Shown here in pieces: positions 37,357 to 49,500 of a stretch of DNA of 64,000 nt. Position 1 is the first letter of the stretch, and every line of letters starts with the position of its first letter. Where the stretch lies: the NCBI GenBank assembly GCA_914767715.1, contig OU612072.1:5952001-6016000 (forward strand), in the 5' to 3' direction. The notes beneath the pieces are model-generated. The model had not been told where the DNA came from. It ran no database searches and saw nothing but the letters and a program-made list of their open reading frames with translations. Both the position numbers and the translations under genes were made by a program. Origin of the DNA: Membranipora membranacea. Lineage: Eukaryota; Bryozoa; Gymnolaemata; Cheilostomatida; Membraniporidae.

Positions 37357-38680
37357 CTACCGTGCTATTCCTCTAGGATGACCTTGTAGAATAAGTGCAT
37401 CATTTGCAATGGGATACACTGTATCTTTGTTTAATTTGCTGTTTGGCTGGAACTCAAAACCTCTGGGGTACTGGCTACTGATGATGGTCAGGAAGATGCT
37501 TGACTTGCGTCTCATGTGCTGTATCAATTTCTGTTTCTTGCTGGGTATCAATGCTTTCATAATCATTTACCTGAACTTCCACTATGTTACATTCTCTCTG
37601 TAATTAACATATTTCCAGTTAGTGGGTAGACTGTGTAGTCTACTGATTAAGTTAGACTTGAAAGGAATCCACAGACTTTATTGTTCTGTACAAGGTCAAT
37701 AAAATTAGGAAATTAGTAACGGTTTTACTATACCTTGATTTGTCACCATGATAGAAATATCGCAACACTCACACATAATAATACACACATGATTATCAGA
37801 ATTTAATGCTGCTTTCTAAAGCATCTGGGTATTGCTGTCTCTTAAGAATACAGTTTTTATGTTAGATGAGTGCGGACAACAAAGTTATTCTGCATTCTAT
37901 ATATGTCAGTGGGCGAGCTGAAAAAAGACTGACTCCTTGCAATTAATAGTATTCAAGAATTAGGGCCACTCTTGTTTTGACTGCGGAATCGATCGACATG
38001 CATTAAGAGCCTAATGGTATCTTATGTATCTCTTTCCTATCATTTCAATAACTAACGCCAGATCAATAAATCTAATATTTTTAGCCTGAATGAGTGTGAC
38101 CATCTATCGCTGTTGACTCAGTGTGAGTCGTTGCAGTTGATGAGGTCGTTGTATTTGATGCAGTCAGTGTAGCTGGAGCAGTGTCAACAATAGCAGCAAA
38201 ATGAATCCTACCATTCTACCTTATCACAACAAATAATTTATCAAGCATATCATATTGATATTGCTTTTGGCACGGACAGGTTTGACCAGAAGTTTTACAG
38301 AAGATGTTGCCGCGTAATAAAACGAACAGTGTTGGATATATCAATCTGAGAGGTTCAATTTCGAATATCCTTACCCATCTTGATAATAGCAATGAGGGTT
38401 CATTCCATACATCAACATTGCATGGGTACATTATATTCTTTGTATTGGGAAATAAAGTTTGTATGTTATAACATTGAAAGATATGCAAAGAACACTTGGC
38501 AACAATTGCCCTATCGATACTTGTGCAATATGGATAATATGGGTATGATAAAAGTGGACTAATGGAAATGTCCTGTTTTCTGAGTTGAATCCATGATTCA
38601 TCCTCAAAAATGACAAACTTGGATTGCTGTTCATTCTCAAGATATTTAATAGTCTGGGATTTCAGTATTTTAGCTTGCAG
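37357..38680 (-). CDS. Unresolved minus-strand gene candidate
   Basis: Two open stretches on the minus strand may belong to one gene. One, 37357-37518, follows a good acceptor (TTGATACAG) in phase 0 and encodes a basic 53-residue C-terminus (HMRRKSSIFLTIISSQYP to GHPRGIAR, then TAG). The other, 38216-38680, is open for 155 codons and includes CKTSGQTCPCQKQYQYD. Between them a Ser/Thr-rich stretch (TASNTTTSSTATTHTES) can be read near 38110-38180. I could not build one continuous spliced frame or find a membrane helix, and I recognise no family. A chance ORF remains possible, so treat this as a lead. Confidence 0.25.
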
Positions 38681-38683
38681 CAA

Positions 38684-39600
38684 AGAATAAAGTTCATTGC
38701 TTGAGGCTATCCTTTGCCTGCTATCCTATAACTGCCCGAAGTCTAGACACATGTTACCTATACACTTTCTTTATTCTAATTAACAAAGTTTGATCACTTT
38801 TTTGTCAAGGGTGTATTCAAAGCATCAGTGTGTTCAACAAGAATTTAACAATGTACAGTATAAAAACTTCAAACTTACAAGCATTGAAATCTTGCACGCA
38901 TGGCGTGGTTAAACTTGTCTTATTGAGGCCAAAGAGAGGAAATCCTGGACACTTAGCCACGCTCATAGTAAATTCCTTAAACTGCATAATACCCTAATTT
39001 TTATCCAACCAACTGCTCTATTAATACATCACTTAAGAGTAAAACAAATGTAACTGATATGTATGGGATATAAACCTAGGCAAGTTTCAAGTGGTTATGA
39101 AATTTAAAAACATCTCTACCACGACTTGAGATATTATCAGACTAGCATGGAATGTCAGTGAAAATCTCTTCATGTTAAGATGTAAGGCAAAAGTGAATGG
39201 TTATTGTGTTTTATTCCATTGATCTTGCAAGGTATTGATTTAACCTGGCTATATTGCAAAAAATAATAGTCATGTTGTTGCTAAATATGATACAGTGCTG
39301 TAATTCAGCTAAAATAATACCTCCAATGACTTGCAAAACAAAATGATTAATGGGTATTTGGCTATCAAATTATTGGTCACCTTTTCTTCCTAACCACTTT
39401 GAGTTTTCTTTTGATGCCAACATGTCTAAAAAACACCAAAATGATAGCAGTGTTTTATTTTAAATATAGGCATTAGATCTCTGGCAAAAAACTCGGTCAA
39501 ACAAAGGATATTTTGACCTGAAAGCATTTGGCGCCATTTTTAGATCAGGAAACTGATAATTAAAATGTTATAATATTTGCCAATTCTGCAAACATTTAGG
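38684..39600. other. Intergenic stretch
   Basis: AT-rich DNA upstream of the first thrombospondin-type gene. I see no gene or repeat in it. Confidence 0.5.
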
Positions 39601-39615
39601 TGACATGGTGATTGG

Positions 39616-39623
39616 TATAAAAG
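39616..39623 (+). promoter_or_regulatory. TATA box of the plus-strand TSP1 gene
   Basis: TATAAAAG, 60-67 bases upstream of the ATG at 39683, which leaves room for a short leader. The minus-strand TSP1 gene has a similar GGTATAAAA box. Confidence 0.65.
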
Positions 39624-39682
39624 TGACGATCCCTCAGAGTTCCCTCATATTTCCCTCAAGGAGCAGCCTAACAGAGTTCACC

Positions 39683-42600
39683 ATGAATGGTAAGTATGAT
39701 TGTTTTCTCACTTTTTTTCTTTGATAGGAAATTTGATAGTTCAATAAAAACATAGAACTCAAAATTACACTACTGCTATGAAAACAAGGGATGGCAATCA
39801 ACTTGTTATCTTTGAAAGGATTATTCGAAAAATACTTTATTTTACTCTACAGCATTATGGCCAAACTTCATGTAGTTCTAATAATTGATGAGAGTCTAAA
39901 GTTTCATACATGTACATGTTTAGTCCATTAATGTATCCAAAATACAGTCAACACACCCATGCCATATGCTTACATGACGAAAGGTTTGGCGCCGCATTCA
40001 TGCCATAGCAATAAAATTTCAACAGAACAATATGTGATTTCCACCGTTTGACAACATTTGATTCTTATATCAATATAATTTCTCTTTGCAGTGAAATCAT
40101 CTGTCATATTGTTGGTCGTCTACATTGGTAAGTTGAACTTTTCTTTAGATATTGTTTTAATTCAACCTTATTTATTTCGTCAATTAGTATGACAAACAGC
40201 CTGAGTACAATATGACACTGATTTATAAAAGATTCATGCATACTTTTTATGTCGTTTTCCACAAATATTATTTGATGGTCAGAAAAAAAATCATCTTTGA
40301 ATGCAAATAATTAAAACGAAACAACGCTTTGACCTACATATCTAAGATATTTTCATTTTCAGCTGTCAGTCTGGCTCAAAATGATGGCTCCTATGAAGGT
40401 CCGATGAGCATGGAGACAACTGATGAAGGCTCGGTGGATGATGACATGCCTGTGGGATATGGTGGCACCCCTGGGGAAGAGTACACAAAACACTGTGAGT
40501 TGTTAAACACTTGATCAGACAAAGCAGGAAACATGCTTGTATCGGCCATGAAATTTTTCTAGTGGCTGGTTAAAAACTCTAAGAGGGCGATCCGTAAACT
40601 AGCAAGGGATTGCTTGCTGTTTTGTAAGAAACAGAAGATTTTGCTGCCCCTAAAGAGGGTCACAAGGTGCCCTAAATCCCCATACTAAGATAACCTAGAT
40701 AACTAGAATGCATCCTAGATGTGAGGCCATTAATAATACTTTCTGAACTGTGTGTGCGGCTAGCTGCCAAAACTGAAATTGGCAATAATCTGCCATTGAC
40801 AGTGAAACTTTGATCTTTGCCAAAAGGCCAGGTACCAATGGACATTGTTTACTTGTGGATGGCTTGCAGTAAAATTTGAAATTCTAATGGAAAGATTATC
40901 TCCGCACATGTTCTCAATATCCAATCATGTCAAGATTTTCTGACATTGATCACATTTATTATCTATTGTTGTAGTGGTGAAGAACTGGGGAGACTGGGGC
41001 CACTGGGGGCACTGCGATAAATCCTGTGGTGGTGGCTATGTTACCAGACACAGAGAATGTGTACAAGTGAAGGTAGAGGGTGAGGGAGACAACATAGACA
41101 ACTGTCACGACGGGGGAGAGCAAGAAGTCAGGAGATGTAATACCCACTGCTGTCCAGGTGGGCCAAGATATAATATATTAATCAACAAATGTATTTGTGT
41201 ATTTTGTGTTCCTCCTAAAATCAGCAGTGTGATGTACTGGAGTGAATTCCATTAGGAAAAAAAGATGTAGCAGTAAAAGACACAGGCAGAAGGAAAATAC
41301 AAAATGATAGAATGGTTACTAAATATTCCGTTAAGAATAAGAGTGAAGGTTCAGCACATCCTTTCTCTTAAATAGAATGGCTAGTGAAAACTAACCTGTC
41401 TACTTCAGACCTCCACCATTATTGATCTACTATGAGCCATTTTGGTGTCTTTTTTGTGTATAAAATAGTGTCAGAGTTTGAACTGTGCGGAAAATCAGCT
41501 GTTTTAACTCAATGCATTAAATCTTGTATAGCTATGACAATGACGAACAACATGTGAGGCTAAACACGTAAGATTCCTTTAAAGTCTGAAAAATTACATT
41601 ACTAATTTTCTGCACAGCTGCAATTTGTGTTCATCCCATTTGCAATGCTTGCATTGGAATGCACAATGAGAATCACTCATAAATTTGTTCTAACAAACCA
41701 AACCACCGCTGGTTGCCTTTATTGGCGCATTTAATAAAGTAATGAACTCCCACCATACTTTCCAAATTTATCTTTAGTAGTATAAAAACGCGGAAAAATG
41801 TGTTACCCCGGATCATGTTTTTGCAAGACATTATAGATGGCCAAATAAACTGCTAGCCATTTTTATATTAAGAGGGAGAAATGAATAAATGAACTATTCT
41901 GCTAAGGCTCATACCTCTACCCTTTTATAAATTTGGACATTTGAGCATCCTCAGTCATCAGTTAATTCTGTTAATGGAACTATTTGTGTAATAACTTTAG
42001 TTAATGGTGGTTGGGGTGAATGGACTCACTGGTACTCTTATGGGCAGAGCTACAATGGATACTACAATCCTAGGTACTACAGAGGAGGCCACTCAAGCTA
42101 CTATGGAGGGTATTGTTTATTATCGCTTACAATTTAGGTGTCAACCACAAAGTGTCTTAAAACATGTTCTACCCTTGTGTTATCTGTACATCAGAACTTG
42201 GCCACCTACTGTCATATATATCTCATTTTGGTTTTCAAGATAATTAATTTGTAAATGCCCTTTAGAAACGCACTTAAAAACAGCCATGAAATCATAGCGT
42301 CATGACAACTTAATTTTAAAAAACAACAGGTGTTTATTCTGAGGGTAATCATTCCATTGTTTGGAATTTTCCTAACTGTGAATTATATATAGTAACCATT
42401 ATATATTTTGTCCATGATTGCAGGTATGGATATGGGAAGTACGGTTACCAGGGTTACCAGGGTTACCAGGGTTACGGATATGGAGCTCCTCAGAGAAGAG
42501 TAAGGTACTGTAACTCCCCAATGCCGTCCTGTGGTGGATCATACTGTCATGGTAGGAACACAGAGTACCAGAGAACACGTATGCATGGCAAGAATTACTG

Positions 42601-43081
42601 TAAGTATAATAGTTTATAACGATCAGCATTGTATAGCTGTGGGAGTTTTGCGATTGGAGATTTATAAGGCTAATGTTAGAATTGAGCATAGTGATTACAT
42701 CTTTAGTGATTACATGTTTGAACTAAAAGTTTTTTGTCTTAAAATAACTTTTCAAAGTATGGCAATAATATAAGGAAACAATTTAACAAAACAAGTTCCC
42801 TACAGAGAGATCATATGACTACCCAAATATATTTTTGTTAGCTAGTAATATTTTTGGATGTAAGTTTGTCCTTTGTCAGATGCAAAAGCTCCCTGAAGCA
42901 ACGGTGTCATATTGTGGGATAAATTCCCAGTAAAAAACCATAAACTGTAAAGTCATCATTGAATCGTGTGAACGGTGTACAAACAGAATCTTTAAATTTC
43001 TCTTGGTTAGACTCTGCTGAGCACACAATTTGTAATGGTCGTCTTTGGTAATACTTATTGCTTTTATGTTTTGCAGGGTAG
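39683..43081 (+). CDS. Secreted TSP1-domain protein with a Gly/Tyr-rich insertion (215 aa)
   Basis: Exons 39683-39689, 40092-40127, 40363-40494, 40975-41157, 42001-42109, 42424-42599 and 43077-43081; phases agree and the frame ends in TAG. Residues 1-19 are a signal peptide split over three exons. An acidic, methionine-containing linker follows (to 58). Residues 59-119 are a thrombospondin type-1 module (NWGDWGHWGHC, KSCGGGYVTRHREC, C-terminal CNTHCC). The next two exons look like a second TSP1 module: WGEWTHW at its start and RRVRYCNSPMPSCGGSYC near its end. In place of the usual CSVTCG core they carry about 50 residues rich in Gly and Tyr, including three GYQ repeats. TSP1 modules bind matrix and glycans; Gly/Tyr repeats occur in structural and adhesive proteins. 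The last exon adds one Trp and the stop and is the weakest part. Confidence 0.8.
42443..42475 (+). repeat. In-frame 9-bp repeat encoding GYQ
   Basis: Three perfect GGTTACCAG units and a partial fourth (GGTTAC) in the sixth exon of the plus-strand TSP1 gene. Perfect identity at DNA level suggests recent expansion, and the unit length keeps the frame. Confidence 0.95.
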
Positions 43082-44056
43082 CTGCTGTAAAGCGATACAT
43101 GCTATCATAGAATTACGCAACGATGAAAGCTGCTTATCCTGATGTACCTGACCTTACTATTTGACATATGTTATTTGATTGTTAGAGAAGATGTCTTGCT
43201 ATTCACTGCAACAGTAATCGAAAGCCTTTGAAACGCTGAGATAATTTTATCTTCTAACAGCCATACTCAACCTGTTGGAAATACGATTCTTATACAATAT
43301 TTTTGATTTGACATGTTCCATTATTTTTATTCAACCCAAGTCAATTATTTTAGAATCTTTTAAAAAATCCTGTATCTAAGAAGTCCTTATACAATATATA
43401 TCTCTGCTGCCCAAAATCCCAAGGCTTTAGTCTATCATTTTGGATTGCATGCCCCCAATCAAATGCGTAATAACAATAATCTTAGAAATCATTAAATTAA
43501 ATTATAAGGTTAATTCAAGAGACATGAGATGAAATTTTTAGTGTTCTGAAAACTTAACTGAACAATAACTATGCCATAGACAGCTTGCTTTTTGTTTGTA
43601 TGGTGCCAACCTTTTTGTTAACCCTGAAAGCTTTTGTTTGCATGAGAAACCGACACAGGACAGGTCAGGTTCGGAAGTTAATTCAGGAGCCGATTCGAGG
43701 TCCAATCTGAGTTCACTGTACCCTGATCATTTCCACCCCTAGGCATAACTATGTACCAAGTTTATATTTTGGGATTTATGTGTAACAAACGATCCACACT
43801 TTGCCATGGAAGTGATATTTTGCTTGAAGTATTCATATATTTTGCTCACAACATAAACATAACAGAACAGCAAAAACAAAAAATGCATTGATAGCAAAAC
43901 AGTGATAAAGTCGAATAGCTAATTCTTTTAGGGATGTTGGGGTTGACAATTAGACTTGCATGGTGAGTCAATCAGACCAAAAAAGGAGTGTATGAGTTTG
44001 CAGTGTTAGGAATTTTTTTGTTTCAGCATGGCAATTTCTTGGTCTGTGATTCTTGC
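43082..44056. other. Intergenic gap between two convergent TSP1 genes
   Basis: About 1 kb holding the 3' ends of both genes. No other feature is visible. Confidence 0.5.
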
Positions 44057-46495
44057 TTAGTAATGACTTCTTGGAGTATATCTCCCGCTAGTATAACCTG
44101 CAAGAGAGACAACACAGCATATCATATAGTAGTTCAGAATGATGATCATTATAGTGAATTTTATCTATGTCGTAAGAATTAGGTTATCTTCAATGAATCT
44201 TATGACAGTATTGCAAACTAATTTTAGCTGCAGGTTGATTCTTACATGGTGATATATGTGTGTTAGCATTTCCTGCCTCCTTTGCAGTCATCTACTCACT
44301 ACGCAGATTCTGGCATGTTACAAACTCTCTTTCAGAAAAAGTATCTGCTCCTTCAATTGAGTTGTTATGACTAATGAGTATGTTACATACAAATATAATT
44401 TGACATTACCTGGGCAAGGATACTCATTACAAGACATAGCATTGTGTACTCGTCCTGTACGATCAGCACCTCCATATTTAGCCTCTGGGTTGTAGCAATC
44501 TCTATGTCTCATTTTAATTCCTCCTCCACAAGTTACTGGACACTGCTGGAATTCTCCCCATTGAGACCACATTCCATCAACTGGAGGTAAAAACTACAAT
44601 ATATGGGGTAATCCTTTATGGTAAGAAACTGAGAAGAAGATAAGCTCTCAGGCCTGACATGTTTCATACCAGAGTATAACAGACCTGGACTCAACCCATT
44701 GACTTAATAATAAACCCAGACAGAACGCTATATACAGCATTAGCATTGAGGCACTGAGGCCTTTTTTGTAGGTGACAAATGATATTGATTTGCGTAGTAG
44801 CATTGGTTCATGCATTGTCTTGTAGCCCGAATACCTGGGTTATTTTATAGATAATACAACCAGTTTCATCAGCTTTTGAGTTTTAAAAATTGCAATATTG
44901 GCCGGTGGCAGCCTATGCTTAATGTGGCTATAAACACAATTTACTTTATTCACAATTTCGGGTGGATAGGGTTTCTGGTTTTTCTGAGTTTTTCATGCTG
45001 ATCGCAATGGTAATATTTTGCCTTACACTAAGTTGCACAATTGACGGCTTATTGCCAAAAGTGCTGCCAGCAAAAGGTAAAGTGATGAAAAAATGATGAT
45101 ATGGTATGGATATGGTATAGATGATATGGCTTCAAAACATCAAAAATCTGAAAGAAAATGACATAATTAATGAATCTACAGTTTTACAGAGTTTCCTTTG
45201 GAAATGTGAAGATTTGGGAAAAATCATTATGTCCTGACAAGTGGTGTTTTTTTTTAAAGTCTAAAGGTCTGTCCACACTGGGCCGAATCCGACAAAAAAA
45301 ACCGGCCGATCCTGCTTTTTGACGGGTGAACCGACCCGCACCGCGGAAAAGTCGGCCCGGTCGTGTTTTTGGCATACGGTTTTGAACGTTTGCCACAACA
45401 GACTTTTCATACTGGGAATTTCCCACGGTCAATTGTGACTGGCTGACTGGCCAGTCAACTCTTGTGAAGGAGTCCTGAAGTTTGAGTACTAGTTTCTGCT
45501 CTGACATTTCTCAAGCAAGAGTCAATTTTTCAGCTGATAAAACAAATCAAAATCATAAGTCAGACTCAGAATCAGAACAGCAGACACTAGATAATTCTAC
45601 CATGACTTGGCAAGAGTTTTTGATAGAATGTGTTAGGGCTAGACCATGTCTATATGACAAGTATGATGTCAATTTTAGTGACACCAGAGGGGTAAAGGCC
45701 AATGCCTGGGCGGAGATTGTTGGTGAGCTAATTGCTGCAGGATTCACCACCATCAAGAACAAACCTACAAGTGAGTATACATAGAAAGTTACATAGCAAT
45801 ATTATCTTCCTAATTAAATTAATATTAAAAAAAAGACTCAAGTCTCCCTTCAGGTAAATTGGTTGGTTTTACTTGAGACAAACCTCCTATCATCATCATG
45901 ATTATGTATGTTTGTATGTATGTAACTAAAAATCCACTCTGTGACTGACCTCTCTAGGCTTTTGAATTGAGTTCTGGTATGATGTATATTGTATGGCAAC
46001 CATTATTATTTGGGGTGTACAGCTGTTGAATATAAACTGGGTTAAATATTCTTCTATCAACTGGGCAAGAAGCCACAGTGTCATCAAAACAACATGATTT
46101 GTTTACATTTGTTTACATTTATATCTATGTATATTGCCACAACAGCTCTATTGTGAGCCCTGTATGATGTATGGATTTGTACTAAATGTTTATGTTGGGT
46201 TTAATCAGAATTAACTATTATATAAAAGATACTATAGATACTAAGATACTATCTATAGCTATCCATTGTTATCCATATCATATTTTTTCTAGATTTAGAA
46301 AATGTGAAACAGAAGTGGGAATCACTGAGAGACTGCTTCACCAAGTATAAAAACAAACTAAGGGAAAACTCTGCCAGTGGAGCAGGAGCAAAAGAAATCA
46401 GGAAATACATCTATGCAGATCTGCTCGAGTTTACGGACATGAGTAAAAGAAAGCGGCTGTGAGTAACATTGGTTTTACATTCACACAACCTCTGT

Positions 46496-46527
<32 letters not shown>

Positions 46528-49500
46528 CTCCCATCTCAGCTAGTCGCAAAGTAGTGATAGCTAAAGTTTAGTCAACCCCAAACAGCTTAACTTGCATAAC
46601 AGCATTAACTTGACTCTAGCTAATATTTACTCCTCCATGGAATGTTAGAGCACTAATGATTTGATTACACTTTTTATAGGTCCACATCTAAATCGCAAGT
46701 GACAAGAAGCTCATCGACACCACAGTTGTACAGCCAGCCATCTACCTCAACCGATGTGCTGGGAGATGAAGATACACTGAGCCCTCCACCCGCTCCCACT
46801 CCCCAGTCCACACCACGGCCGAAAGGCAAACAGAGAAAAGCACCGGAGACCTCAGCCTTAGAGGAGGATATAAAAAAAAGTATGGCTGGTGCGAAGGCTG
46901 CAATTGAGGCAGCAGTTGCCAAACGTGATGAGGATTTCAATTTTGGCACTGTTGTGGCAGATCGTTTGAGAAAATTACCGGACGGTTACATTAAAGAAAA
47001 TGCCAAAATTGAAATTCTGCAAGTCATCTTGCGTGCAGAACATCCAATTCCATCCAATTACAACCAGCAATCCTTTACTAATTTATTAAACAATTAACCG
47101 TTATTACTGAACTAAAAACAATGCTTATTTATAACACCTAAATATCCTAATATGTATTGTTCATAAAGTTCCAACAACATGTTTTTTATTAAAAGTTCAA
47201 ATTCAAACAATTTATTTTTATTACAAGTTCAATCAACACAGTTACAAGTTACAAGTTACAATTACAAGTTCAAACAATATATTTTTATTACAAGTTCAAA
47301 CAATATGTTTTCGATATTCCAATCAGAAATTGTAGTTTTTATAAGTTAGGTTCTACATAAATACACTTTAATTGTAAACTCAAATATACTGTTATATCTT
47401 TAATAGTGTAACTACCCAAGCAGGTTATAGCCTCTGGGGCCGTCTATTCACGTAGTCATATTGCCACGGCACCTGTCCCTCATTCACAAAATAGTCAACA
47501 AAACCTTGGCGGGCTGCTGCGGCAGCAGCAGGAAAATTCCTTATACCAGTAGCAGGAGCTTGTGGTAACTGCGCATCATCAACTCGCCAGTTTCCTCGAG
47601 CAGCTTCTCCACCTCCGAATATTGTATCTGCAGCTCCTTGTGGTAGATAAGTTCTATCATTATTAACCAGCAGATAGTTATGGAGAACAGTTGTTGCTGA
47701 CACAATAGTGGTTATGTTCTCGGGTTTGCCAATAATGGGTTTCCTCAGCAGCTGCCACCTTTGAGTGAGGATTCCTACAAGAATAAGTTTTAACAATGGT
47801 TTAGAATTCATGGTCATCTTCTCTACCTGATTTTATGTAATAGAGAAGACAATTACTCCATGGTAATAATAATTCAACATGGAAAACGTAAATGTAGGCC
47901 TTATTAATTAATGGACAATATTAATCAAAATCTACTCACCAAATGCGTTCTCTATCACACGTCTTGCTCTAGACAGACGGTAGTTGTAAATTTTCTTGTT
48001 CTCTGTACCCAACTATGCTCCAGGAAAAGGCCTCATAAGATATTCCTTCAGCAGAAATGCTTCGTCTGCTACGAAAGCATACGGCAGCATTCTCTGGCCC
48101 TCGGCAACTACTTCATCAGCTGGGAGCTTCACTGCACCTATCACAAACAAAGCATGAGTTAAGTATTCAGAACAAAAGTTGATATGTAAATTACAATGTA
48201 ACTGGAACCCAGCTCTACAAATCAAGTATCAGGATTAAACTCACCAGTCTGTAACTTCTGATTGAAGATGCAGTTACTCCACACCCCTCAATCGCTTTCA
48301 CTCCCACATTGCCCGATGTCTACCATGATGAACCTGTAGCGGCTATCAGATATGGCCATTAAGTTGATTGAGTGCAGCTTTTTATAGGCAAAGTATTCTG
48401 ACCCAGCACCTTGAGGCTTTTGGATAACGACATGCTTGCCTGAAAAATAATGGATGATTATATTGATTGACTGATTTCATATATTTGTCATGAGTATTAA
48501 AAAAACACTATGATTTTTGTTCTGGGTGTAAACTGTCGTGTTTCAAGATTATATATCTCATAGCGGAATATATTGTAATCAATAATTGACTCAATAAAAA
48601 GTGTTGATGACGCTCTACTATCACACCCTGCACCAGCAGTCTGAGCACTGTAACTATGGACAAAGGAAATTCTAACTCCTTGGACCAACCCACTCGCTAT
48701 CATCAATGTACTCTATTGGACTTCTTACCATCTATTGCTCCGAGGCAGTGTGGGAAGTTCCAGTTCTCAGCAAAGCTACAACCCAAAAAAGCTTATTAGG
48801 ATCATGCAAAAACATCATTTATGAAATATATAATCTTGAACATAATACATTATATACAATATAAGATAATCAATTATAATATACAAATATAATATACAAG
48901 TCTCTATGCAGATCAATGGAAAAAGTGTATGCTTACCCATCAGCTATGGTTTTCCATTCTGTCACTGTAGTTGGCTGCTGGAGGTACATAGGTACCATAA
49001 CATTCCACAAAGCATTGCACACATCTACCACTACTTCTGCACAAGTAGACTTCCCCACTCTCCAGTGTTTATGCAAATTGCCGTAGTCTTCACCAGTAGC
49101 AAGGTGATGTAAAGTCAATGCTAGCTTCAGGTCTGGTGGCAGAGCTTTCCTCAGTCTCGTGTCTTGTTTGGTAATGTCAACGCGAATCAGATTTAATATG
49201 TAATCAAAAGATTCTCGTGTCATGCGTAGGTACTGATGATGCTTTTCTGGGTATAAACGAACTTCTGCTACTAGGTTATTAAACATGCCGAGTCTGTCTC
49301 TAAAATAAATAAAATTATCAAATTTGATGATAAATCCATCATTCATCACACATCAGGAACAATATAAACTTTGACATCTAGGGCTAGGCTGCTATCTAGA
49401 GGTGGCAGCATGTACCACCCATAGATAGGCACTGTGTACTAGAATCATTTATATTCACTTTATGATACCATTCAGTTAAGTATTATATATATAGTATTGA

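Noticed and set aside
37409-37603. Hydrophobic plus-strand ORF of 64 codons
   Set aside because: It is the reverse strand of a better supported terminal exon, with no splice signals of its own.
45482-45601. Start of the MADF protein at 45482
   Set aside because: The codon there is TTG; the first ATG in frame is at 45602.
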